A DNA stretch of 64,000 nt from Rhinopomastus cyanomelas (Eukaryota > Chordata > Aves > Bucerotiformes > Rhinopomastidae): contig VXBP01005585.1 in the NCBI GenBank assembly GCA_013400115.1, forward strand, positions 88,081-152,080, read 5' to 3'. A model generated the notes under the pieces. The model worked only from the letters and a program-made list of their open reading frames with translations, was not told where the DNA came from and did no database searches. Both the position numbers and the translations under genes were made by a program. Numbering within the stretch: the first letter of the stretch is position 1; each line of letters opens with the position of its first letter. Of this stretch, positions 20,986-32,292 are shown in pieces.

Positions 20986-23020
20986 TGAATTAGAATATAG
21001 AAGCAGAGAGCCAGTTCTGTGCCTCTGTAGTGGGAAACACTAGGCAGTTTGAAGCAAGATGGAGTCCACACAAGCCAGAATAACAAAGCAACATCCCCCT
21101 CCCCAAAAGACGACAGAAACCAAAATATCCCAGTTTGAAAAATAAAAAGAATGTCAGCCTGCAGTCTCCCCTTGCTGGGAAATTTAAGGGTCAAACACTG
21201 GCACCAACAGCATTACGTTAGGAGAACTAGGGTAGTTGTTTTTACGACAAGAGTTACCATAGCAAACAAACATAATCAGTAGCCCAGTGAAAAGGCACAG
21301 AGCCCATTTTTTTATCTTTGAGATATTTCTTGTGCTTTTAAAAGAACATTAACTCTACCAATGAAATGATATGTCAGGTTCTTAATTAAGTAATTATTTC
21401 TTGTAGAGCCCTCATCTCAGATAAACTTTCTGTCCAGCACCCCAGTAAGGGCAGGTTCTTTTTCACTTGCAAAAGCTAGCGGTAACTAAAGCTTATCAGC
21501 TACAGCACAAATAAAAGTCCAGCCGGGAGCTGTGGAAAGTCTGTGGTGTCAGAAGACAAACAGAAAAGTAAAGCCTCTGTTTAGAATAGATTTGCTTGTG
21601 GAAATCCAGTTTAACTGTGTCAAAGCAGCTGATAACATAGTTAAGACCTGTTTATCATAAGGGAAGCGCATGAAGTTTTTCCAACTTTTTCGTTTCCCCA
21701 GAGGAGCGGTGACAGGTATAAAAGCATTTGAAACATTTGACAGACATAGCTGAAACTGTAGACTTCCTGAATCAGATGTAAACAGTACAACTAAGCCCAG
21801 CAAGACTAGGACACCTTGTTCTGTATTAAACCACTGCCCACATAGTGTATTTCCACACATAAGGATAGAGGCGGCTTTTTGGGTTGGGTTGTGCTTAAAT
21901 CATCTAACAGCAGCCTCTAGTGGCACAGGGTGTTTCCTGGCAGATCTGTCTCATCTGTGGCAGGAAACACGAAGAAACCCCAACAAAACCCAAAACAACA
22001 CACCAAAACCCCGTTCTGGAACAAAACCAATCCCACATGCTTCCAGAGAATCACAGGAGGTACCAAGACAGCCAAGGAATAGTATTTGCACTATTCCTTG
22101 TTTCATCAAACATGACACCTTGGGCAAAGGAAGCCTTGAATTCACTTGGAGATAAAAACAAAGTACAAGAACCATGTTTTAGCAGCAGTTTCCAAATTCA
22201 ACGTGGTGCCATCAGCTGAACTCTGGTTTAAATAACCCAGATAATTAAGTCTCTAGCATCCAAAACTCTGCCTTTTCTTCAAGTCCACTTGAAAGGCAGC
22301 TCCTAACCAACATGGGTTGGTCTGGGAGGGCTACAGTAGTACAGGTGGCTACCATTTTGTTAAAATCCCATTTGTATTATGACAAATGATCCAAGTTTGC
22401 TTTGATACTCATCTACCCAGACCTTCTAAATCTGTTCCAGCACTGCTTTTTTCTGTACATTTTTGTAGTTCACTGTTACACGCACAGGTTAATTCAAGCA
22501 GCGGCAGAAGAGATTCCATGTGTGTCTTCTACAAACACCTTCACCATTAACTCAGGCAGGATTTTGTGAGCTAAATCGTAGACAAACCCAGATATATTTG
22601 GAGCTGAACTATTCAGTTTTCATAATTTCCAAAGCTGTGTTGCTGGAGCCAGGTTTCAGTACACCCGAGAGGTGGATTTTGATAAAGCCAGGCTGAAGTG
22701 CCATGGTTCAGATATTCAGCAGAGGAAGACAAAGTATTTTGCAACAGAAAATCATGTAAGTGCCACCTTAAGGTGCTTTCTGTAGCTGACAGATTTCTCA
22801 GCTTCATGGAAGCCATCAGAACTCAAGTGGGTTACAGACACATCATCTGAAAGCAAAAGCTATTCCACAAACTACAGAAAGGCATCAGCACTTGGAACAT
22901 GCAGAATAGCTCCATTTGCTAAATAACTCCCAACTGTACAGCCAGGTCCAGAGTAACTTGCTTTCTCTCCAGGCACAGTAACACAAACCTGTGTTATTCT
23001 TAGTTGCTTTATGGGCCATG

Positions 23021-23097
23021 TTATGATTTATTGAAACCTTTTAGAATGGGGTAGATGTTCTCAAATGCCTCATTGATTTCAGAACGTTCCTTTGCTC
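23021..23097 (-). CDS. TBPL2: TBPL2 last coding exon
   Basis: A 77-nt exon from acceptor ttctag to TAA at 23023-23021 that encodes [20 protein letters not shown] and GFNKS. Tyr of the usual EIYEAFENIY is Asn here. The codons AAT AAA just before the final Ser codon also form a poly(A) signal hexamer (23027-23032). Confidence 0.95.
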
Positions 23098-26000
23098 CTA
23101 GAAAGACATTTAGGAGAACACAAGGATTAACACAGCATGGAGAATAACTTGGTGCATCTCAGTGCCAATAAGATTACAAAACATGAAGAAACACTGGAGT
23201 TTAAAAGTTATTACTAGTGTTTAAGGCAGAATTTTTTCTATCATACTTCTGCCAGCTCAAAGAACAAGTTGTAGTTTGCTTTGCTTTAAAAACCAGGCTT
23301 GTTTTGTTTAATCTGTTGGCTGCTCTTGACAGGTACAAAACATTGTCTCTGGGAAAAGGCAGCAACTGAGAAGAACCATGCTGTTATCTGGTCAACAACA
23401 ACAGCTCTGCCTGTTGATAAGGTACACAGAAAGATAGGAACAAGAAAAGAAGGGCATTCAGGTTTTTTTTCCTCCACATGGAATCTGTGCTATAGTTCTG
23501 AGCACACTTACTCAGCAAAGCTTTTGCCAGAGCCTGTAACCAGTTCTTATGTCTCCACCCTTTCCTCTAATAATCCCTACTAAATGTTGTCAGTGAAGTG
23601 TTTTAAGAAGGCTGCTTCCTGTCCAAGCAATTTTAAATTACTTATTGTGATTCTCTGAAGTGGGTGAGTAGTTACTAGCATGTCAGCATCCTGCTGGGGG
23701 TTCTGTACATCAACACAAGGCTTTATGCCTTGGACAAAATAAAGATACTCAAGTTCAGCAACACTCTGTGAAGCAACCAGAGATTCCAGCACAGAGCCAC
23801 AAAGATGAAGGGAGTGGCAGATCTCCCTTATAAGGAGAGGCCAAGAGAGCTGGGTCTCTTGAGCTTGGAAAAAAGGAGACTGAGGAGTGACCCTATTAAT
23901 GTTTACCAATATGTAAAGGGAGGGTGTCAAGAGGATGGAGCCAGGCTCTACATACTGTCAGCTAATGAAAGGCGAAGGGGCAATGGGTGTGAGCTGGAAC
24001 ATAAGAGGTTCCACATCAGTATGAGAAGGAACTTCATGGCAAGTGTGACAGCACTGGAAGGGACTCTCCAGTGGGGTGGTGAAGTCTCCCTCTCTGAAGA
24101 GATTTAAAACCTATGTGGCCATGTTGCTATGTAACTTGATCTAGGTGATCCTACTGTGGCAGGGGGATTGGATTGGATTTTGAGGTCCCTTCCAAATCCT
24201 AACAGTCTGTTATTCTGTGCAATGATAGCAATATTATCTGCAGAACACAGATAGGCAGCAGCAGACAAAAAGATTACTGGGTGGCTTTCCTGGCAACATA
24301 TTACTTTAGCTAATGTTCAATTTAAATGCTTCTTTAGAAGATGTGGCAGCACTTAATTGCTGGTGCAGAACACTCACCAGTCAGTACGACTTTTCCAGAC
24401 ACAAAGATAAGCAGGACTATCCTTGGTTTGACCATCCTATAAATAAGGCCAGGGAAGAGCTCGGGTTCGTAGCTGTTTCAAAGCAAGCAGTTAAGAAGAG
24501 TAAAAATGCAAAGGCTGTTTCATGCATGAAGAGCTCTTTGATTGCACTCCCAATAGAATAATTAAACCCACAGGTGTTAACTAGCCTCCTAGAGAACGGC
24601 AGGTCAGGTTTTAAACATTAAGAGGAATACTGTAATCCCAGCTGGAGCTGCTAGATCTTCACAGTTGACTTCTCAGCCACTTGTGAACGTGATTTGCCAC
24701 AGCACTGAAACCAGCATCATAATCATCAAACAGTACTCAAATCCCTCTTAGCCTGCAGAGAGCCCTTATCAGAGAGCATCATGTACAGCTAAGATGACAG
24801 CCAAGCTAATCTTTAATATATATTTAGTCCCTAAATTAAATTCACAACATTGAATCTGGTGCTAATAACAGACAACTGAATTTTCAGTTTGAGCACCGAG
24901 ATCACCCTCCTTTCCTCAGTGATGGCAGTAACTAAAAAAGCCCATCTTGAAGGCACAGCACACCCATCACTCTTCTGTATTTTTACTTCACATATGGACA
25001 TCCAGACAGAGACAAACAATACCCCAGAAACCATATTTCTTCCATCTTTTCACTTCTGTATCATGTAGCTGCAGTTTGGCTTAATGCCTGAAGGTCAGAA
25101 ATCATCTCACAGATTGGTATCTGGTTTGACAGGAATCAAGACACTCATTTAACACTGAAGGCACACAATGGAGCAAGGGCTTATCCCAGGTTCAGGCAGC
25201 TTAAAAACTGCTCCAATTAAGCCTCAAGTGTTTTATCAAGGCTGGTAATTTCCTATTGACATGGTCTGCAGTGAAGAGAAATACCCACCAAGGTATGATA
25301 CTGCTCTGGGCAATAACAGCAAGCTAGTAAAAGTGTCATCACCAACAGATTAGTGGAAACCTCTGGTGCACATTTCTCTGCTGATACGCAGCAGACAACT
25401 GCGTCAACAACACTTAGTGAAAGCTTTTGTAAAAGAGAATCTCTTCATTAGCCAACTGAGCAAGCACCCATGAGCACCTTGCAGCTCTCCAGCCTTTTGC
25501 CTTAACCAGACCCAACAAGCATCTAGTTTACCCCAAAACCTGTGTCTTGTTCTCCTTCACAAAGTTTTGAAGCTGGTGTTTATGGAGTCTCTGCAAGGAA
25601 AGAGCAGTGAGCACCAGACAGGAAGGAAACTCTCAGCAGAGCCCTTTACTGTTGAGTTGTGTCAGTCACAGGTTCAAGCACTGGAAGATTCTCTGCTAGA
25701 TGCTCCACGTCAGCCTGTCATTTTAGCCTGTTTTGCCACTCAGAAGAGAAGTTCTTGCAGAATAAACCTAACTGTCTGGCTGTAGCACATGGTACCTACA
25801 GCCACTTCATGCTGAAGCAGTGAGCATGTCTTTTGGAGAGCAAGACTCACTTTATATTCAGCATCTGGTTAATTGTTCCTCTTTTGCCAGGCTTGTGCAG
25901 CCTCAGAATTGGAATCTATTTGCAGCCCCAAGGTGCACAGCATCCTAACTCTGGGGTTCACATACCTGCTGAACCGCCGGTGAGCCAGAAACAAGGTTTC

Positions 26001-28864
26001 CAGCCGGATGGGGAACTTTACATCACAGCTCCCAACCATATTCTGGATCTTGAACTCCAGGAACCTGGCAGGGAACCCAAGCTTCTGCACCACACGTGCA
26101 TGCTTCCTGGCTGCCAGCCGTGACTGCTCCTCACTGAGGGAAGAGCATAAGGGGAAAACAGCTTTGATTAGTCCTTTCGTATGCTCTCAAGCTGAAATAC
26201 TGTTTTGACACACCACTAGGTTAATCTGTCCTCCAGAAAAAGACCTGCTACTGCTTGAAATACTGCCTATCCCCAGATTCACTCCAGTGAGAGAAAAGAA
26301 AAAAGGCCTCTTCTTGTCATTCACTTTCCTGTGGTCTGTTTGAACATATTGGAGCACACTGCACCACCCAGGAATTCCCCTCCTCAGAAGTTTTTCTCAG
26401 TTCATCACAGCTTCTCAAAGCTGCAGAAAGTAGTGCAATCATCTAGCTAGTGCAGTATGGATGGAGGTAGAGATCTGTTAAACTGCTAGTTAATACAGCA
26501 GCTCATTGGCAGTTTAGGGACAAACCCAAAAGGCAACTGATGAATTTGAGGGAAAGAGCTTCCAAGTACAGAAACAATTCCAGGTTTTCTCTAATTCCCA
26601 TTTTCTCTAGAGGCAAGTGTGTGACTGGTGAAAACAGACACTGAAGAGAGACTTAACAGACCAGTTATGTCCTAACTCACTTCAAAGTCAATGAGACATG
26701 CCAATAAGCCCCTAACAATTCCAGGGCATTTCAGCAACTTCTCTGCTCAGCTTAATCTGTATTCAGGGGCAGAATCCCATTGTTCAGTGCTCACTGAACC
26801 AACATCATGGTAAAAACTAGGCATTTTTCAATATCAGTGCTTCACTTCCCCTTGCAATGACAACAGCCCTTTGCTAGATCATTTGAACAAGGTTTTCTAC
26901 CACTTTTCAGATTCTCAGCATAAAACACATCTGCACAGCTGCAAGAGCTTTAAAGGAAAAACATGAGAAAGATACCTTTTTGCTCCTGTGCAGACCATTT
27001 TTCCTGAACTGAAGATGAGGGCTGTCGTTCGTGGTTCCCTGATTCTCATGATTACAGCAGCAAACCTCTACAAAGTCAAAGGAAGACCTCAGATCCAGCT
27101 GAAGGATTTAATTGGTATGGGGTACTGCTGTTTGTTCTTTCAAGAATTGGCACCTTAAAGCAAATGCATGAGGTATTGAGCTTTCAAAGTATTTATTTAC
27201 CACTCTGATTTTCCATCCTCTTTAGGACTAGGAAAGCTTAAGACTAGAGTCACAGGACTACTACCTGGTCCCTTTCATTTTGTTGAGTACTTTGGAATCA
27301 CTTACCCCATTATTCCCACTGACACACTGTAATCATGGCTAGAAGTACCATATAATACCAGCTTGACTCCAGGAATTCATTTCCCTTCAGCTTAGTTACA
27401 CCTCATTGCTGGGGATTTATTAAAACAAATTAAAATAGAGACAACCACAAGGAGACTTAACAGGGCCAAACCACAGATTTTTGCCTTTCCCCTGTGGATC
27501 AAGACAATTATTAGGGGAAACTACAAATTCACCGTGAGCTTTGTGTGTTAGAATCCGTCAGCAGTGATGAAGGGAAGTGAGGGTAAAGCTTTGAGTCCTT
27601 ACCTTTGGGTTATACTCTGCATTTCTGGCATGTAGAGCTATGTACTTCAGATCTAGTTTACAAGCCAAGTTTACAGTTGACACTATATTCCTGAGGAATG
27701 AGAGAGGAATTCTCTTGTTGCAACAGCAAGCCACAGCCAAGTCAGCCCCCAATGTTTAGCTCTACACGAGGTCACTCTCCAATTTATAATTGCCTCAACT
27801 AACTTCCTTCCTTTCTCCTCTCCTTTCTAGCATTAAGCTGGTTTTGGCAAAGCCTCAGTAATCTTACACCAAAGTTTCAGTTTGGGATATAATAAGGGAC
27901 CAGATTATTAGCTCCTGAATCTAGGATTGTCTCTCCTCCAGTAACTACATTACAGTGGTTTATTAAGGCTTTGAACTGAACCTCTGAGTGCTTACAGAGT
28001 TACTCTTAAGGTAGGTAAGGGCATGTTATTCTCTCCAGGTACAGACTGCTCCGCTAGTTGCTCTGATCAGATCTTTTAACAAGGCCAGAATGTCTCACAC
28101 CCCTTTCCCTTGTTCATTTCAGGCTGTTTCTGGTCTCAGAAGAGCAAACTGACATGTTTAAGCCCTTGGAGTAATCCTTAACATCCTTCTTGCTAGAAGA
28201 AACCCTGTAGTATTTTCATCACTTCCATTCCTGTGTTGTACCAATGAGCACAGTACTCAGTTCCCTTCCAGTATGGCCAGTTCATTTGCTCTGCATCTCC
28301 ACAAAGAAAACAACAATTACACTTAATTTATTTTTCCTTTACTGGGCTTATCCAAGACCAAACCGATCTGCTACACTCTGAGGATGCTGGAGCAGTACCT
28401 TCCAATATCAGGAAATCTATGACTATTGCACAAGCTACAAGAAAGACAGAAACTTACTGTAACTGAGGAAGTATTTTAGAGCCTTCTGATGCAGGTGTCA
28501 CTGGGGTCAGAGGAGTCATTGGGGTCAGAGGAGGACACGCACCAGATGCATCAGTATAGGGACAACTTGCCTCTGGATGGGATGAGCTACCCCCCTCTGT
28601 GAAGACACCACTTTCCTTACTTCTCAGCATTGACCCATCAAGCTCTTCTTGCACTTCACAACCATCTCCAGGTAGGTTTTGTTCTTTGTTTTCTTGGGTA
28701 ACGTCTGGAAGAAAGCTGAGATCCACAGAGGAGAAATCTGTGGAAAGCTCTCTGGGCTGAGGAAATGGAGAACTCAACCCCACATCTTCAGTTGTTTGAC
28801 TTGGAAGGTCTACATCATAAAAGTTCATGGATGTGAACGGCTGAGGATTAGTTGAGGCATCATC
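23021..28864 (-). CDS. TBPL2: TBPL2 (TRF3/TBP2), six exons recognised, 5' exon not found
   Basis: TBPL2 is a vertebrate TBP paralogue used in the germline, chiefly oocytes, as the TATA-binding core of an alternative initiation complex. Exons 28458-28864, 27603-27690, 26976-27067, 25966-26133, 24378-24472 and 23021-23097 join with consistent phases into 927 nt (308 codons plus TAA). Seen: an N-terminal acidic, Ser/Pro-rich part with [12 protein letters not shown] and TP repeats, then the complete bipartite TBP saddle from [15 protein letters not shown] to [10 protein letters not shown]. The human protein is about 375 residues, so roughly 30-70 N-terminal residues lie in an exon I could not identify. 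It lies on the same strand as ATG14, as in human. TBP itself is excluded because there is no glutamine tract and the N-terminus matches TBPL2. Confidence 0.95.
23098..24377 (-). other. TBPL2 last intron
   Basis: A GT-AG intron of 1280 bp containing one CR1 copy (about 23770-24220), which is antisense to TBPL2. Nothing else was recognised. Confidence 0.75.
23770..24220 (+). mobile_element. CR1 fragment in TBPL2 intron
   Basis: Covers the ORF2 C-terminus: GAGAGGCCAAGAGAGCTGGG, GGAGCTGGAACATAAGAGG-like, then GATTTAAAACC and the tail GAGGTCCCTTCCAAATCCTA. The reading frame across it is the end of ORF2 with several disruptions. It ends in TCTGTTATTCTGTG. Confidence 0.85.
24378..24472 (-). CDS. 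TBPL2: TBPL2 exon, second TBP repeat
   Basis: A 95-nt exon from acceptor aaacag to donor gtgagt that encodes [20 protein letters not shown] followed by [13 protein letters not shown]. It is the most conserved half of the second saddle repeat and matches human TBPL2 exactly by eye. Confidence 0.96.
25966..26133 (-). CDS. TBPL2: TBPL2 exon, repeat linker and second repeat start
   Basis: A 168-nt exon from acceptor cctcag to donor gtatgt. It encodes [40 protein letters not shown] and [16 protein letters not shown]. The [10 protein letters not shown] part departs from the usual LEGLVLTHQQ of TBP-family proteins. The rest is conserved. Confidence 0.95.
26976..27067 (-). CDS. TBPL2: TBPL2 exon, first TBP repeat
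   Basis: A 92-nt exon from acceptor ttgtag to donor gtatct. It encodes [20 protein letters not shown] followed by [10 protein letters not shown]. It is identical by eye to the vertebrate TBP/TBPL2 core. It ends with AG of a split Ser codon. Confidence 0.96.
27603..27690 (-). CDS. TBPL2: TBPL2 exon, first saddle strand
   Basis: An 88-nt exon from acceptor cctcag to donor gtaagg that encodes [20 protein letters not shown] followed by ARNAEYNPK. This is the start of the first TBP repeat, in the DNA-binding saddle. The first base completes the Gln codon left by the previous exon. Confidence 0.96.
28458..28864 (-). CDS. TBPL2: TBPL2 exon with the divergent N-terminal region
   Basis: A 407-nt exon from acceptor ttcaag (inferred; an in-frame TAA lies just upstream) to donor gtaagt. 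It reads [20 protein letters not shown], later [20 protein letters not shown], and ends [14 protein letters not shown] and KILPQLQ. The TP-repeat then PQLQ junction is shared with TBP and TBPL2. A Met at residue 13 of this exon could serve as a start if the missing exon is untranslated. Confidence 0.9.
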
Positions 28865-31357
28865 CTTGAATTAACAGAAAGGGCCATTAAAGATCTTTTA
28901 ATGAAACATTAACAGATACTAAATTAAGATTGCTCTTAAATGAGAAAGTTTCAACCATTTTCCCACCCCCTAAGTACTACAGCAAAGTCTTAAGATCCAG
29001 AAACAAATCGTTTGCCTGTCTGTCAGCACAAGCAAATCCAGAGAACTCTTGTAGTGGGGGTATTTATTTCCCCACACACCTCAAGGGTGATTTAAGTACT
29101 CCTGTAACACGACAAATTGAAAAACAGGATATTTGGCAGCAGCTGGAGGTCCTGTGTCAGCACTTGTCATGCACAGAACCAACAGGGCTGTTCAGGAGGT
29201 TTTTCCAAGGAAGACAGCTCACACTTTCTGGCTGGCTTTAGCTCCCGTTCAGCATATTCCTATTTCCCTCTTCTTGCTGCCAGGGAGTTGTGTTGGATTT
29301 GTGCAACAGAGGGCAGCAGCTCACAAATTCTCTAGCAGCTTGGTCTTTCAGCTGTTGAAGGTCAGCAGACTCATTTTAACAAGATATAATCAGCAAACCC
29401 AACATCTTTTCCCCTATCAAGGGTGTGACAGCTCAGCAAGCAAGTTCTCATATACTAATGGCCTTCTTTATCAGCTATTTATTATTAAAAGCATCTTAAT
29501 ATTGATCAGGCAGGTGTTTAGGAAAGGATTTATTCCCTTGCCTTGCCCCTTAGTTAATAGAAGCTTCTTCCAAGAAGGTGTTTTTGTTTATGCCTCCAGT
29601 AGGTGACAGCCTGGAGATGACCCATACAAGAGGTTGTGTGTTCACTTAGGTATTTTGGGGCTGGGGACCCAAAAGGACTTGAAAAACCCAAGCACAAACC
29701 AGCGCAGGGAAGACAGCAGGTTGAGGGTTGTTCAGCCTGAAGAGAAGGCTTTGGGGGAACAATACAGAGGCCCTTGAGTTGGCAGCAAGTGAACTCCAGT
29801 GGGATCAGGGTTTCCAGATCAATGCTTTTGAGCCCTGAGCTAGCACTGCTCTGTGTTCTGTGCTAGTCAGCTCACTTCGTAATTTAGCAATGCAGCTATG
29901 AACACAGCCAGATCTCTGCTCCCATTCAGCACTGTATTTGCCTGTGGACACATGGAAAGATCTTACTAAGTGACAAATCCTCCCAGAGAACCCTTCCCAG
30001 CCTGAATACAGATGCGATGGTGTCTGCAAGAGCTCCAGCAAACTAATGCTTAGCTGTATAGGAGTTAATTTGGAAAGTTGGGGACAAACTGCAATGCAGA
30101 CAAGATGCTTGAAAAATCCTCTTCAGCACGAGCTTGCAGGTCTCACACACCACACTGAGTACAATAAATATAACTGCCAAAAAACCACACAGTTCATGGC
30201 ACAGCTTGAAGAAGCTGATGGAGAAATTAGTAGTATATGAGGCTGGAAGTATTAAACAGATGTAAAGAAAGCGGAGAAGAAAAAGTAATAAAGTAAACTA
30301 CCGAAACTAGGTAGAAACAAAAGAAAACTTCCTTTCTCATCAGATTTCTGTCTAACTGGTCTGGGAACAAAGCCCTTATACAGCTAAGTACTGGGGAAGG
30401 TTACCTTGTTAGCCAGATGCTCCAACACTGTGAAAGGGGGCACAAGACCATGTTCCTATCAGGCTGGCTGCCAAGGGTTATTGCTATAGGCTCTGGGTTA
30501 ATTAACTGTACTGAAGGCCCTATCAACTGCAGAGCTTTGGACACAGTATCACAGCCCAGCAGAGACACAAGAAGGAGACTTCCCACACAGATCCTGTCTG
30601 AGATCACTCCATTAAGGGGAAACCCCCATTTTCACTTCCTCTGCAGGAATCCCTACAACCCAGGTTTGTGTAAATCTAATCCAGCTGCTCTCAGCAACAG
30701 ATGGGGAATTTTTTTTCTTGCTTTCTGCTATGATTTCTTACACCTCTGCTTTTAACTGAGTATCCCAGCAAACCTAAAATCCAGTAAACCCCTGTTTATA
30801 CCTCACTACCCTATATACTTTACAGGGCCATATTTCAGGGCTTTAGCAACTGCCACCAATAGGTCTCTGGATTTAAACAGCCCACACCAAACCCATTTTC
30901 TAAGCTGAGAAACTTTTTACAATAGCATGCAGGTAAAGAAATTGTGAGGCATGAAGGGAAGAAGGGGGGAGACAATGCTCAACAGTGAGGTCCATCCCTC
31001 TCCTAATCCTTCACCCTGTTGTTTCTGAGACCCAGAGAAGTATACCAAACACCAAGAAAACTTTACAAGCAGTTACCACTCAGCATGAGGAAATCTGAGC
31101 CTCTCCCCTACTCAGCACAAGCACCAAGTAGTACCCCAGTACCTGGAACTGGAGCTTAAACCCAGCAACATTCACTCCACTCTCAACAGAGCCCCTCCTC
31201 CATGGTGTTCTGCACCACTGCAACTCAGTGCTCCCCTAGGCAAGGCTGGTTTGCAGGGAACAACGAGATCCCAGAGTATCAGAACACTCAAGAACCCCAA
31301 ATCCAGCCCAGCATAGGCGCTTTAGGCTCGGTTAGAAACTCTTCTTTAGTCGAAGCA
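28865..31357. other. Region upstream of recognised TBPL2 exons
   Basis: The missing TBPL2 first exon and promoter may lie here, but no segment resembling the expected N-terminus with a good donor was found. An old CR1-like scrap (29708-29785, plus) contains TTCAGCCTGAAGAGAAGGCT. Otherwise nothing was recognised. Confidence 0.45.
29708..29785 (+). mobile_element. CR1 scrap
   Basis: GTTCAGCCTGAAGAGAAGGC matches the CR1 segment encoding the end of RT (FSLEKRR-type). Both ends fade quickly and no tail is present. Confidence 0.4.
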
Positions 31358-31429
31358 GCGTTGGTGGTATAGTGGTGAGCATAGCTGCCTTCCAAGCAGT
31401 TGACCCGGGTTCGATTCCCGGCCAACGCA
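31358..31429 (+). tRNA. tRNA-Gly (anticodon UCC)
   Basis: A 72-nt cloverleaf. The acceptor GCGTTGG pairs with CCAACGC and is followed by the discriminator A. The anticodon arm CTGCC-TTCCAAG-CAG places TCC at positions 34-36, and the T arm is CCCGG-GTTCGAT-TCCCGG-like. The A box (TGGTATAGTGG) and B box (GGTTCGATTCC) are intact, and TTTT at 31437-31440 ends pol III transcription. The sequence equals the vertebrate tRNA-Gly-TCC form as I recall it. It stands alone in intergenic DNA upstream of TBPL2, on the opposite strand. Confidence 0.96.
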
Positions 31430-31436
31430 AGTCCGC

Positions 31437-31440
31437 TTTT
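31437..31440 (+). terminator. Pol III terminator of the tRNA-Gly gene
   Basis: A TTTT run begins 8 nt after the last base of the tRNA, the normal distance and length for RNA polymerase III termination. Confidence 0.8.
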
Positions 31441-32021
31441 ACCTCGGAGCCACTTTTTCTTTCTTCCCCTTACCTGCCCCTCGCAGTGCTCCAGATACCG
31501 CTCAAGCAGCGACGCACCATCCATGACCCCAACAACCCCCACAGGCTCTCTCCAGGATCCCGCTTTAATCCCCAGGGGCGGCACCACCCTAGTGGTTGCA
31601 GGTGCAATTTATCAGGGTGTGGGGCTGCTTCTAAATCCCCCATCAACGAGCCCTTGAAACTTTCATTTGGCTTTGGCAGGGTGGGCCCCAGAAGTTTGCT
31701 CTGTCCAGTGAAAATCAGGGTGTTCTCATGTGTTTTACCCTGCAAACTCAACCTTCTCCACTCCATGTGGTTACAGGGAAAGATAAATGTAGAAGCTGAA
31801 GCTCAGCAAATGCTTCCTTTCTAGATGATGGGGTTAGCCAGCAAGTGAAACATGCTTTTAATTTCCTCCACCTGCCTCGTGGACTGAGATAAGGTGCATC
31901 TGGCCCTTTGAGAGGAGCCCAGATCAAAATGCTAAACCTCAAAGTCAAGGCATTGCAATGGATTGGCCTGTTCTTGGTACTGTTTGTGGGAGGAAGTCAT
32001 TAGATAGCTGCCGTCCTTCCT

Positions 32022-32292
32022 CTCACAGAATCACAGAATGTTAGGGGCTGGAAGGAACCTCAAAAGATCATCTAGTCCAACTCCCCCTCCCAGAGCAAGA
32101 TCACCTAGCTCAGGTCACACAGGAATGCATCCAGGCTGTTTTTGAACACCTCCAGAGAAGGAGACTCCAAACATTTCCCCTTGTAAATATTTTCCCCACA
32201 GTGTCTGTGTTTCAGCCTCATGAGTGATGATTTAAGGCTGTTGCTTTTTTGAAAGCTGTGGAGATTCCAGGTATGAAGCAGCATTTTCACAG
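32022..32292 (-). mobile_element. CR1 3' fragment
   Basis: The plus strand reads CACAGAATCACAGAATGTTA, GGAACCTCAAAAGATCATCT, AGGTCACACAGGAATGCATC, then GAACACCTCCAGAGAAGGAG. It loses similarity in the RT C-terminal codons. It is the same subfamily as the copies at 33511 and 58259. Confidence 0.85.

Larger units (their letters stand above)
19791..23020. other. ATG14-TBPL2 intergenic region
   Basis: About 3.2 kb between the ATG14 promoter and the TBPL2 stop codon. It contains CR1 copies at 19900 and 20745. The part nearest 23020 is presumably TBPL2 3' UTR, with no clear poly(A) signal beyond the one overlapping the stop. No other feature was recognised. Confidence 0.6.
24473..28457 (-). other. 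TBPL2 internal introns
   Basis: The introns 24473-25965, 26134-26975, 27068-27602 and 27691-28457 all have GT-AG ends. No CR1 copy, RNA gene or other feature was recognised in them, a contrast with the CR1-loaded introns of ATG14. Confidence 0.65.

Noticed and set aside
31141..31240. ATGGAGGAGGGG on the minus strand with a possible donor, as TBPL2 exon 1
   Set aside because: An in-frame TGA follows within seven codons, and the context does not fit the known N-terminus.
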